A DNA stretch of 64,000 nucleotides, from NCBI GenBank assembly GCA_002104895.1, contig MCFG01000142.1, positions 1 through 64,000 of the forward strand. Reading direction: 5' to 3'. This stretch comes from Anaeromyces robustus (Eukaryota; Neocallimastigomycota; Neocallimastigomycetes; Neocallimastigales; Neocallimastigaceae). The notes under the pieces are model-generated. The model had not been told where the DNA came from, did no database searches, and saw nothing but the letters and a program-made list of their open reading frames with translations. A program made the translations under genes and the position numbers. Shown here piece by piece: positions 49,301 to 60,682 of the stretch; position 1 is the stretch's first letter, and the number at the start of each line of letters is the position of its first letter.

Positions 49301-51018
49301 TATATTTTTAATATTTAATGAACAAAAAAGAATATAATTTAATCTTATAATACTTTTGCTATATTAAAATTCAAAATATATAATATTATATTATAGTAAT
49401 AGAATTAATTTTATTAAATTATATTTATTATAATATTTTAATTTTCTTTTAATATTATAGGAAAATAAATATTCTAATAAAAGTTAAATTAAAAAAAAAT
49501 GTTATTATAATTAATAAAAGAGTATTATGAATTACCTACAAAATATACATCATTTATACGCAAAATGTAATATATGTAATTTACTATAATTCAATAATAA
49601 TTATTATTATTACTGATCAAATAGTAATTAATAAAATTTTTGTAACAAATTATTAAAAAAAAAAACATAAATGTTTAATATAAATTAAAGTTTATTATGC
49701 CAACAAAATTATATTAAAAATTGTATTAAAATAAAATTATTATATCAAATAAATATTATATAAAATATATTATTAAAATTAATTATTGATGTTCATTAAT
49801 TATTATTAAAATATATAAAAAAATTTTTTTATATAATTAATATATAATTAAATAAAATTATTTGTTATTATTTAATTTTTATTTGAAACATTCTCTTTTC
49901 ATAAATAATAAAATAATAATAAAATAATTTTTTTCTTTATTGTTATTTTTTTAATTCTATTTTTATTTTTTTCTTTTTTTATTAGTTATTAAAAGGTGGA
50001 ATTATTTATAATAAGCAAATAAGTTTTTCGTTTAGTTTAATATATTTTATTCATTGAAATAATAATTAATAATTAAAATATATAACTTTTATAATTATTC
50101 ATTAATGATGATTATCAACCTATCAATTTAAATTTTAAATAATAATTCAATATACGATATATAAATTTTTTTTTTAATTAGATTAATTATAATATTTCTA
50201 TTTATTATTATTATATTTTATATTATATTTACTAATAATATTTATATATATAATTATTTAAATATTTATTAATATTTAATATATTGGATTTTATATTAGA
50301 TTTTATATTGATTATTTTGTATATAAACTGTATAAATAGATTTTTGTATCACACAAAATTTTTTTTGTACTATTTAATATAACATTAATCAAATTTTATT
50401 TAATAATAAATATTGTATTAATTACTATTTAATAAAAAAAACATGAAAATTATTATAAAATTAAATAAATAAAAAAAAAAATAAGCATAGAAAATTTTAT
50501 TATTTATTATATTTATTATATTTATTATATTTAATAGATTAATAGAGAATTGACCATATTCTATTTTATATAAATATAATTTTAATATTAATAAATATAT
50601 ATTATTACATTTATTTATTAATATAATAATAATTAATAATTGTTTTATATTTATTTATTAATAAATATAAAACTGTTTTTTATTTTGCATTTTTTTTTTA
50701 TTTTTCATATTTTTTTTTATTGTATATATACTTTATATAATATACATTCTTTATAATGTTTCTTTTTTCCATTTAAAAAAAAATAATTGTTTAATATTTA
50801 GAAATTATAAAAAAAAAAACAATTAAAATATATAATATATTTTTATATAACCTATATTATAACCTTATAAATATATTATATATATTTTTCTATATCTCAT
50901 TATATATCCATATCACATTAATTATATATAGAATATTTATAGAATATTAATATTTTTAAGAAGAAAGTAAAATAAATAAATAAATAAATAAATAAATAAA
51001 TATATTTTAAATATCACC
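46321..51018. other. 4.7-kb AT-rich intergenic DNA
   Basis: An A-rich downstream stretch of the xylanase gene (46320-47050), then A/T-only sequence. A short string CAAAGATAGTATGA (minus strand, near 48077) resembles one at 23421. No supported exon, RNA gene or transposon. Confidence 0.55.
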
Positions 51019-51567
51019 ATGAAGTTATACAATATTATAATACTTTTTAATTTATTTATAATACAAATATTGGGTCAAGTTGTTCCTATATGTCAAGGAG
51101 TTACTCAAAAATATTCAAATTGTATAAAAAGTTTTTTTGAAGAAGATATTGATAGTAAATGTGGAACTTATGTTAGTGTACAATGTCAACAATTATATAA
51201 TTCACCAGAAACTGTTTTAAAAGATTGTGAACAAAATATTATTGAAGTATCTACTTCTTATTTAAAAGAAATGAATAATAATTTAAAATGTACATGTGCT
51301 AAAAATGAAAAAGGTGAATATTGTCCACTTTCAAAAATTATTAAAAAGACTTTAAAAAATCCTAATATCTTTAAAGAGAAAAAATATTCAGAAATTTTTG
51401 ATGAATTAAAAGAGAGTTGTTCATCCAAAAAATGTGTAGAAATAGGATTATTTTATTTAGAATCTCTATTAACAGCTATGACTAATGATAAAAATCATAA
51501 ATTTGATAATGAAGAAATAAGAAGAATCAATGATTTAATATCCTATGTAAAGAATTGTCATAATTAG
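51019..51567 (+). CDS. small secreted cysteine-containing protein
   Basis: Intronless, 182 residues, not recognised. A hydrophobic signal peptide (about 1-19, ending ILG) is followed by a mature chain of about 163 residues rich in Lys, Glu and Asn. It has 11 Cys (25, 35, 48, 56, 70, 91, 93, 102, 134, 139, 180), suggesting several disulphides, and mostly helical-looking segments. There is no dockerin, CBM or membrane anchor. The ATG sits after a TAAA repeat and a CACC context (CACCATGA). It lies between the two divergent CAZyme pairs, but its codons are more A/T-biased than theirs, so there is no sign it is co-expressed. It could be a lineage-specific effector-like or wall protein. Confidence 0.75.
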   Translation: MKLYNIIILFNLFIIQILGQVVPICQGVTQKYSNCIKSFFEEDIDSKCGTYVSVQCQQLYNSPETVLKDCEQNIIEVSTSYLKEMNNNLKCTCAKNEKGEYCPLSKIIKKTLKNPNIFKEKKYSEIFDELKESCSSKKCVEIGLFYLESLLTAMTNDKNHKFDNEEIRRINDLISYVKNCHN

Positions 51568-54006
51568 TTTTATATATATATATATATATATAAATTATAA
51601 TATTTATAAATATCAAAAACCAATAATTAAAAACCAAAAATCAATAATTAAAAACCAAAAATCAATAATAACAAAATCATATAGGCACATAAATAAATAT
51701 TGTAATATTTTTACATAATTATAAATATTTTTATTTTTATAAATATATGCTTAATTTTTTTTTTTTTAATGATTTAAATTATATTTAAATTATAGATAAT
51801 TTAATTAGGCAAAATATATATTATATTGTAAATAAGAAAAAATTAAACAGAAAAAGATATTTTAAATAAATATATAAATATGATAAATATATTATTTAAT
51901 ATATTTATCAAAAATTTAATAATAATAATTATAATAATAATAATATGTATACATATATAAACATTAATGTAAAAAAAAGTTTTTAAAAAACTAGAAAACA
52001 TATAATAGTAATAATCATAATAAAATTACCCTATATATATTATTATTTTGTAAAATAAAAAGTAAATAAATATTTTTTAAACATTTAATTTATAAATAAA
52101 TGAAAAAGATAGAATTTTTTCTTTCATTATTTTTTTTTAACTATAAATAATAAATTCAGGGAAAAAAATATTTTTGTATTATTTGTGAAATTTATTCTTA
52201 TAATCTTTATTCCTTTATTGATATATTTATATATAAATCTTTAAAAAAAAAGTATATAGATATAAACAGTATTATTCATTAGATATATATATAATATTGT
52301 AAGATAATGAAAATATAAAAATGTGTTTTAAGCATAAATAAATAGAAATATTAAATCAACAATCGTTATGATAATAATTAAAACAAGATAAATTTATTGA
52401 AATAATTTGTAAAATGGATATATATGTAAATAAAATATATAAATATAAATAAATATATAAATAATAAATATATAAATAAATTAAAAATAAAAAAAAATTA
52501 TTATAATTAATAATAAATTAATATAACAAAAAATATTTTTTTAACTATAATAATAATAATAATAGTAATAATAATTATAAATTTATGCTATTTTTTAAAA
52601 TATAAAATATAATGTTATGTATAAATACAATATTTTAATGTAAAAAAAAATGAAAAAAAAAAAAAAAAAAAAAAAAAGAGAGAGAGAGAGAATTAATGTA
52701 AAAATAAATAAATAAATAAATAAGATATATAAGAAACAAAAAAAAAAAAAAAAAGAATAATAATAAAAGTTATAAAATAAATAATAAGAGTAGTACAGAC
52801 TTAACAAGTCTTTTAATAATTACTAAATTAAATATATTCAATTTTTAGTCATCCATATGAACAGGATAAATTCATACTTGAAGACTATCATTTTGTGTTA
52901 TATAAATTTTCTGATTTTTTAATGTAAAAATATCAATTTAAATATTTTAAAATATCAATTTTAATAATTCTATATTTTGTAATATGTAAATTGTTATTTT
53001 AGTAATTATTAAATATAAAAATATCTATTAATGGTAGAAAATTCATATGACTCTTAAAACAATGGCAGATTTTTTAATTTTTAAAATGAATTAAAATAAA
53101 AAAAAAATTAAAAAAAAAAAAAAATAAAAAAACCTTGTGTATTTTTAATGAACGTTTTTATGCTAATGTATATTTTAGATTAAAATTTTAATAAATTATT
53201 TTATATTTTTTTTTTTAATTAAATATTAATTAATTAATTATTATTATTTTATGATGTATGCATTAAAGATAAAAAATAATAATAATAATAATAATAAAAA
53301 AACAAAGATGAAAATATCTTAGAAAAGATAATAAATAAAAATAAAAACTATTAAATAAAAACAAACAAAAATAAAAGATGAAATCATCTTAAAAGAGATA
53401 ATAAATAAAAATAAAAATAAAAAAAAAATGAATACACTTTTATATAGTCAATTCTTTTTTTTTTTTTTTTTTTTTTTTTTTTGTTTTTATTGTATTTTTT
53501 TTTTTTTTTCTAATTTATTTTCTTTATAATATATTATTATAAATAATTAATAAAAAAATAAATTTTTTTCATCTAAAATATTTCATTTTTCTTAGAAATA
53601 TTTTATGTATTATATACAATAAAATAAACAATATAATAAATTATTCATACTACTATATATATATGTATTTTACTATACAAAAATCAAAAATAAAAAGAGA
53701 AGATTTATATATTTTTTTTTTATAAATTAGGAACAAAAAAAAATTATGTTTATATTATACAATTTTGAGAGAGATTTTGAATATTGTTTGTTTGATTTTT
53801 TTTTTTTTTTTTGTTTGTTTGTTTGTTTGTTTTTTTATACGCTTTTTTTTTTTTTTTTTTTTTTTTTTTTTGATTAAATATTTAAATCTTTTTAAAATAT
53901 TATAATTATCATTTTTATAATATTTATTTATTTTTTTTCTAAAAAAAAAAATAAAAAGTTCAAACTTAATTTTTATCAATTATATTTTCTTTTTTTTTTT
54001 TGAGAT
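51568..54006. other. AT-rich convergent intergenic region
   Basis: Contains direct repeats of CAATAATTAAAAACCAAAAA (51620-51670), a GA dinucleotide run (52677-52690), and two imperfect copies of a GATGAAAATATCTTAGAAAAG-like unit (53306 and 53379). The one protein-like patch (about 52847-52925) is listed separately. Other open frames here are Lys or Phe/Tyr runs. Confidence 0.55.
52847..52925 (+). pseudogene. possible orphan exon or gene relic
   Basis: After a TTTTTAG acceptor-like site, a frame reads SHPYEQDKFILEDYHFVLYK and a few more residues to a TAA stop. The composition is more balanced than anything nearby, but no upstream exon is visible and I do not recognise the family. It is probably a relic of an unidentified gene. 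Confidence 0.25.
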
Positions 54007-55722
54007 TTAAACTTCATGGAAGAAAGATGGAAGAGCATCATAAATATAATGTCTAACATAACCCCACCAGTGGGTCTTACCATTAGCAACAAGATAATAG
54101 AAATTACCTTTAGAGAAATCAGAAGTATATACAAATTGACTCATCTTCTTCATTTCATTCATCATTGGGTTCATATTTGGATATGCAATATCTTCTGAAC
54201 CTGTAGCACAGAAAATGAAGTATTGATTCTTCTTTAAACCTAATTTATCAACGGCATCAGCAACAGTTTTAGCTTTCATATAGGCACCATCAGCTTCCCA
54301 ATTTTCACCACTAAGTGGCATGTAATAAGCACAAATATCTAAACAATTAATAAATACAGCCCAAGTAGAAGCAGAACCCATAGAGAATCCACCGAAACCT
54401 CTATGCATTCTTGAAGCTTTAATATCTGCAGCTGAAGTTGATTTAGCATAAGTAGAATATTTACCTTCAACAAATGGTATAACACTCTCACGGAATTCTT
54501 TGTAGAACGTACGACATTCACATCTATTAAAGGTTGGAGTAACAACAATAAGTGGTTCAAGTTCACCTTTCATAATCATATTATCAAGAATATTGTTAAG
54601 TTGAACTTCATTATTGAAAATAGTATTTTCATTTTCACTACCACCATGCATAAGATAGAAAATATTGTATTGCTTTTTTTCATCATATCCATATGGTAAA
54701 TAAACATTAAGTGAGTTTCTACCATTAATACCATTGTAACTTTCTTTTACAATTTTACCAGCTTGTTGACATCTTTGTAAATAATTTCCTGGAGCTTCTT
54801 TAAATTGAATAGCTGGATTATAGTTGTATGGTTTAGTTGTTTCTTTATATATATAATAAAAATATAATAAATAATAATATTATTATTAATTAAAATAATA
54901 AGTAAATTAATAAAATAATTTTAATAAGATTTGAATTAATGATTTTTATATTATGAAAAAAAATTAAATTAAATTTATATATTTTTTTTATTATTATTTA
55001 TTATTATTTTAATTATTATTTTAATTATTATTATTTTAATTGTTATTATTTTAATTGTTATTATTTTAATTGTTATTATTTTAATTGTTATTATTTTAAT
55101 TATGATTTTAATTGTTATTATTTTAATTATGATTTTGATTATTATTTTATTGATTTTAAATATTATTTTAATTATTATTTCAATTATTTTTTCAATTATT
55201 ATTTTAATTATTATCAAAGGATTTATAATTATTTTATTTTTATATAAATTATTTAAAATTTTTACCTTTGTAACAAGATTCTTTAAGACCACACCATTCA
55301 TTATTTTCAATACCCCATTTAGTTGTTTCTCCGTCATCTTCTACAACATCACATCCTTTACAACACATATATTCTGGGAATGAGAAACATTGATTTTCTG
55401 GGTCGTTTTTATTACAACTTGATGAAACAACTTTTTATTTAAAAGTTTTGATAGGAACATTTCAAAATATAAAATTAATTATAATTAATTATATATATTT
55501 TATTTCATTTTATTTTATTTTTACTTTATTTTTTTTTCAAAAATTAAATTATTTTTTTTTAGTTTATTTTTATATCAAATACTTACTGCACCAGTCATTG
55601 TTTTCAACACCCCATTTAACACCGTTTTCTTCAAGAATGACTCTACAACCTTGACAGTTGCTATAAGCATTAACGGCTCTGTAGCTTACAAATAATAATG
55701 ATAATAAAGGTATAAATTTCAT
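54007..55722 (-). CDS. CE1 feruloyl-esterase-like enzyme with N-terminal dockerins
   Basis: Three exons (55722-55587, 55430-55266, 54842-54007) give 378 residues. Signal peptide about 1-19 (ending AVNA). The first dockerin (about 20-45) is short: it has the GVKWGVENNDWC end but lacks the usual N-terminal Cys-rich half. The second (about 60-93) is complete, with MCCKGC and TKWGIENNEWCGL. The catalytic alpha/beta-hydrolase domain has YLPYGYD, the oxyanion strand motif LMHGGSEN, nucleophile Ser254 in GGFSMGS, and probable Asp318 (GSEDIA) and His358 (GKTHWWG). CE1 members of this form release ferulic acid or acetyl groups from xylan side chains; feruloyl esterase is most likely, though acetyl esterase cannot be excluded. 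Both joins are phase 1. Intron 2 (54843-55265) carries a 15-bp tandem repeat. It is divergent from the GH11 gene at 60683. Confidence 0.92.
55031..55135. repeat. 15-bp tandem repeat inside an esterase intron
   Basis: About seven copies of TTATTATTTTAATTG with minor variants, within intron 2 of the CE1 gene. The antisense frame gives an Ile/Lys repeat that is not a gene. Confidence 0.9.
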
Positions 55723-56458
55723 TTTCTTATTTTTTCTATTTAATCAAAAATTTTTATAATTTTTTAATTAAAATTGAACGAAAAAAAAAAAAAAATTTTG
55801 TAAAACGAAGGAAATGTTACGGTTTATTTATAAGAAAAAAATTTTTTGAAAAGAAACAAAAATTTTAATTAAAAATTTATATTGATCTGCAAATTTTTTA
55901 ATTTATTTTTAAAATGACTAATCATTTTAACTAATAATTAAGGTTTTGACCCATTTTTTATAATATTTTTAATATATAATTATTATTTGACCCATTTTTA
56001 TATAGAATTAATATATAACAATATAGTTTTTTATTATGTTTTTACCAATACCTTTTTTTTTTATGCATAAAATTTTCCTTTTATAAAAAAAATATTATGG
56101 TTTTAATATTTTTATTATATATACATAATACCTTTTTTTTATATTTTATATTTATTTTTATATTAAAAATATAATTATACATATACATATTTTATTATTT
56201 ACTATAGGCATTTAAAAGTTCATTTACATAAAGTAAAAATATTTTACTATGTTATATATATTATGATAAAATAATAAAATATTTAATAAAATATTTTAGT
56301 TTTTTTTTATCTTTTATAATAAATTTTGTTTCTCATACGAAAGATATCCTCTATCAAAAGATTGAAACAAAATGTTGAAGTAAAATAGAAAAATAAGCAA
56401 AAAAAATTTTTTTTAATTTATTACATTATTATATTTTAAATAATGTATTAGGGAAGTG

Positions 56459-56946
56459 TGCATTTCGGCAATGTATTTCGTAAATGTATCGCGCATTAAA
56501 ATAACGTATTATTTAAATGTATTATATTGTGGCTTATAAATTAAATTAATAAAAAATTTATTATATTATTAAAATCAATATTTTATTTATTATTGATTTA
56601 TGAAACCAATTTATTAGTGGCATCTTCTTTTTATTAATATTTCTTTTTTTTTTTATTTAACTTATAAATATAAATTTTAAATTTCACTTAATATTTTATT
56701 TATTTCATAATTCTTTAAATCATGAAATAAATAAAATATTAAGTGAAATTTAAAATTTATATTTATAATTCTTTAAATTATGAAATAAATAAGAAATGCT
56801 TTAATATACAAGTACTAGTATATAAACTCTCTTAAAAAATTTTTATATAAATGTGGCGTTAAAAATATTTATATAAATTTACAATATAAAATGTGGCGTA
56901 AAGGACCATTCAATGCAAAAAATTTCATGTACATTGCCGAAATGCA
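56459..56946. mobile_element. possible MITE-like element with terminal inverted repeats
   Basis: A 17-nt sequence TGCATTTCGGCAATGTA (56459-56475) recurs as its exact reverse complement at 56930-56946, about 490 nt apart end to end. Both copies are rich in G/C for this region. Between them lie a 47-bp perfect palindrome and two ATGTGGCGT repeats (56851 and 56891). There is no coding capacity. Target-site duplications are not evident, so the true ends may be elsewhere. Confidence 0.45.
56662..56768. repeat. 47-bp perfect palindrome with 13-nt loop
   Basis: The arms 56662-56708 and 56722-56768 are exact reverse complements, containing AAATTTCACTTAATATTTT and its complement. A third partial copy (ATAATTCTTTAAATTATGAA, 56765-56784) follows directly. 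Confidence 0.92.
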
Positions 56947-59900
56947 TTTAATATTTTTTTTAATTTAATTTATATTAAATAATAATAATTTAAATTATAC
57001 AGCGGTATATTTCAAAAATTTTTGTAATTATTATTTATTATTACAAATCATTACTAATTATTAAATATTATTATTATTATTGAATATGTAATTATTAATA
57101 ATCATAAAATATATAGAAAATACTATGATAAATATTTTTTTATAATATAATATAGAATGTAATATACTTATTATATAATGAATAATAATAATAAACTAAT
57201 TAAATATTTTCTATTATTATTTAAAATATTTTAATTTATATTATTATTAGTAATATTGACAAATGTTTTACAATACATTATTTAATTCCAATGTAATACG
57301 TATTCATTATAATGTTTTAAACTTTATTGTAATAAAATTTTAGTGTAATGTAATCAAATTTTAGTGTAATACAAAATATTTTTTTATAATTATTAATTAA
57401 TCATAAATGATATTAATAATACTATAAAAAGGAAAACTACTATATAAAAAAAGTGGTACATTTTTTAGGTAAAAAGCAATAAAAAATTTTTATTTAAATT
57501 ATATATATGGGACATTTTTGATATGAACAATGAAAAAATTTAAAGGCTACGTATATGCATATTTAAATAAAAATAAAAATAAACAAAAAAGGTAAATAAA
57601 ATAATGTGATATTTAGTAAATAAATAAATAAATAAAAAAAACATATATTAAAAAATTCATCTTTTATACTATCTTCATCTTTTTGAAAATAAATGAAAAA
57701 TATTTGTTAACAATTGAATAAAAATTTGGTATATTTTTATTCTTTATAAAATTTCTACATATATTTGTCATTTTTATTTATAATAGATATTAAAAATGAT
57801 CTTAATGTTTTTTTTTTTTTTTTTTCAATTCTTTGTATATATAATATTGTTGTATTAATATATATGTATAATTAACTTTATATGATTTTTATTTATAATA
57901 TATCTTTTATATGCATTTAATATATATAAAAGAAAAAACTATTAAGTTCTTTGATAATTATTTTATAAGAATTTAATAATTTTTTCATAATAAATAATAT
58001 TTTTAAAATAAAATAAAGAACAACAATATTTTATGTGGAAAATATTTTTTATTTTTATGCAAAATTTTTTATTTTTATGTGGAATATATATGTCTTTATG
58101 TTTTTATATTGTTATTCACAAACATAATGACTTATTCCATTTTTTTTTTAAAAAAATGTTTAAGATTATTCACATTGATTAATTTTTAAAGGGGATAATT
58201 TTTTTAAAAATATATTATTAAATAATTTAAGGAAGGATTATCAATTTCTTTTTTTTTTAAAAAAAAAAAATAAATGAGAAAATAATATTTAAGGATATAA
58301 ATATTAATATAAGTATAATATAAATTATATAAATGTATAAAAATTATAAATAATAAATAAATAAATGAATAATAATAATAAATAAATAAATAAATAATAA
58401 ATAATAAATAATAAATAAATGAATAATTAGTAATAATAATATTATTATTAATATTATTATTAATATGATTATCATATTAATTTAAAAAAATATTTATATT
58501 TATTTTGTTATTATAGAAAAAAAGAATTATATTAAATTTTTAAAAATTTTATTAGCCATTAAAAAAATTAAATTAATATATTGAGTCATAATTAATTAAT
58601 GTTAAAAAATTAATCAATACACAAAGCCATCATGAAATTAAAAAAAATTTTAATTAATAAAAATAAAAAAATAAAAATAAAAAAATAATGAAAAAAAAAC
58701 AATTATTACTTAAATAGTTTATAATGTAAATTAATATGGTAATTTATCAAGATGAATACTATTATAATAATACAAAAAATACAAAAAAAAACCATAATAA
58801 AAATGTTTTTTTTTTTTTTTTTGATGATAATAATAAATAAAAATAATTATTAAATTATTTTTTACTATAGAATATTATAATAAATAAATTGTCAATTTTC
58901 TTTAATGAAATGGTTCTTTTCTTAATATAATATTAATTGTAAATTAATTTTTCAAAATAAAAAGATAGATATTTATGTAACAAATAATAAAATATTATAA
59001 AAAATTTTTTATTAATTATATTTATTTTTATTAATAAAATTAATTATAAATTTTTACTACAGCAATATTAATATTAATAATTATATTATAAATATTATTA
59101 ATATTATTAATATTAATATTATTATTATTAATAGATTTTATATCAATATTTTTTTAATAGTATTTTATATCAATATTTTTTTAATCGTACATATATAAAA
59201 ACATTTAATTAAATTTACTTTTTATTTATATATATTTTAAAGTTTAATTTTATTTATATATAAAAGAATAATATTATCATAGAATATTATAGAATTGTAA
59301 AAATGATTATTTACAATATTATTATATTAATAAATTATAATATTATAATATTTCTATATTATATTATATATAGTTTTATTGTTAAAATAGTTAAAATAAA
59401 AAAAAAAGTGACCTACCTAAGATTTTCTTCTAATTATTATTATTGACAATATGACAATAATAAAAATAATAAAAAAAATTAATATAATATAATAATATTA
59501 AGTTTAAGATGTTATTTTGATATAATAAATAAAAAATAAATGAAAATTTAATATTATTTTATGTATTGTAATAAATTTTAACCATAATTTATGTTTCCTT
59601 GTGATAAATAGTTTTTTTTTTTTTTTATGTAAAAAGATAATGAAAAAAGGAAATAATAAAAATGTAATCAATATTTTTTTTATTAAAAAGTATTATTAAT
59701 TAATTTATTTATTATATTAATATTTTAATTAATTTTTTTCTTGTACTAATTAGTATATTATTTATTTCATTTATACAAATTAGTACATATATAATATACA
59801 TAATTAAAAAAAAAAAAAAAAAAAAAAAAACAAAAAAAGTTTTTTTATAATTTTTTTTATTTAATTAGTTTTTTTCTTATTTATTAAACTTTTTATTTAT

Positions 59901-60155
59901 TTATTTATATCAGTAAAGTTTATTTATTATGAAAAGTAATATTATTTATATATTTTTAATCTATTTAAGGGTGAAAGTCTTATATAAAGTATAAACTAAA
60001 TTATTGAATTTAAGTGAAAATCTTTATTTTGTGCTACCGTGTTGTGTAACATTTCAATTTTATTTTTAATATTGTATATTATTTAAAATAAAAAAAGAGT
60101 TAAAATATAGCCTTTTGAGTCATTTGTTTTTAGAAGAAGAATGAAAATAAATAAT

Positions 60156-60294
60156 TCAAATAATTCATTTATATTGTTACACCATTATTATTGTTTTTTT
60201 TATTAAATATTATTATTTTTTATTATCAAATAATTCATTTATATTGTTACACCATTATTATTGTTTTTTTATTAAATATTATTAATTTTTATTA
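60156..60294. repeat. 70-bp tandem duplication upstream of GH11 gene
   Basis: Two consecutive copies, differing by one T in a run and about one other base, begin TCAAATAATTCATTTATATT (60156 and 60226) and include GTTACACCATTATTATTG. It ends about 390 nt before the ATG. Confidence 0.92.
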
Positions 60295-60611
60295 TAAGTT
60301 CCAAGCTTTGTGTTATAAAAAATTTTTTTCTTTTATATTAAATATTAATAATAAATAACCTCCATATTTAATTTAAATTATATTTATATTGATTTTAATA
60401 TATAATAAAGTATATTCTATTATAGAATATCTATTATTTAAATCTATATATTAATTATATTAATTAGGGTTGATATTATCAGTAACCGTAATTAAAAAAA
60501 AAAAAAAAATCATATAAATAGACTAAATTTTCTGCTTTTAATTTAGTTCTTTAAAATATATATATTTTATTATTATTGAGTAATAATAATAGTATAAAAA
60601 ATAATAATAAA

Positions 60612-60634
60612 TTTTTTCACTGGTTGAAAAATAA
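60612..60634 (+). promoter_or_regulatory. 23-nt element shared by both xylanase genes
   Basis: Identical to 44106-44128 (TTTTTT then CACTGGTTGAAAAATAA); here it ends about 48 nt before the ATG at 60683. A partial second copy, TTTTAGTTGAAAAAT, follows at 60639-60653. Confidence 0.55.
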
Positions 60635-60682
60635 AAATTTTAGTTGAAAAATTAGAATAAATTCTTGAAAAAATTAAACATC

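Larger units (their letters stand above)
55723..60682. other. 5-kb divergent promoter region with palindromic element
   Basis: Lies between the CE1 and GH11 starts. It contains inverted repeats and a 47-bp palindrome at 56459-56946, a 70-bp duplication at 60156-60294 and the shared xylanase element at 60612-60634. The rest is A/T strings, with a near-repeat ATTTTATATCAATATTTTTT at 59134-59183. No coding exon supported. Confidence 0.6.

Noticed and set aside
52595-53979. Minus-strand Phe/Tyr and Lys runs
   Set aside because: Homopolymer and GA/CAAA microsatellite translations; no exon features.
54975-55337. Minus-strand frame with KII repeats
   Set aside because: It overlaps the CE1 exon 2 in another frame and the 15-bp repeat of intron 2; the spliced CE1 frame explains the conserved part.
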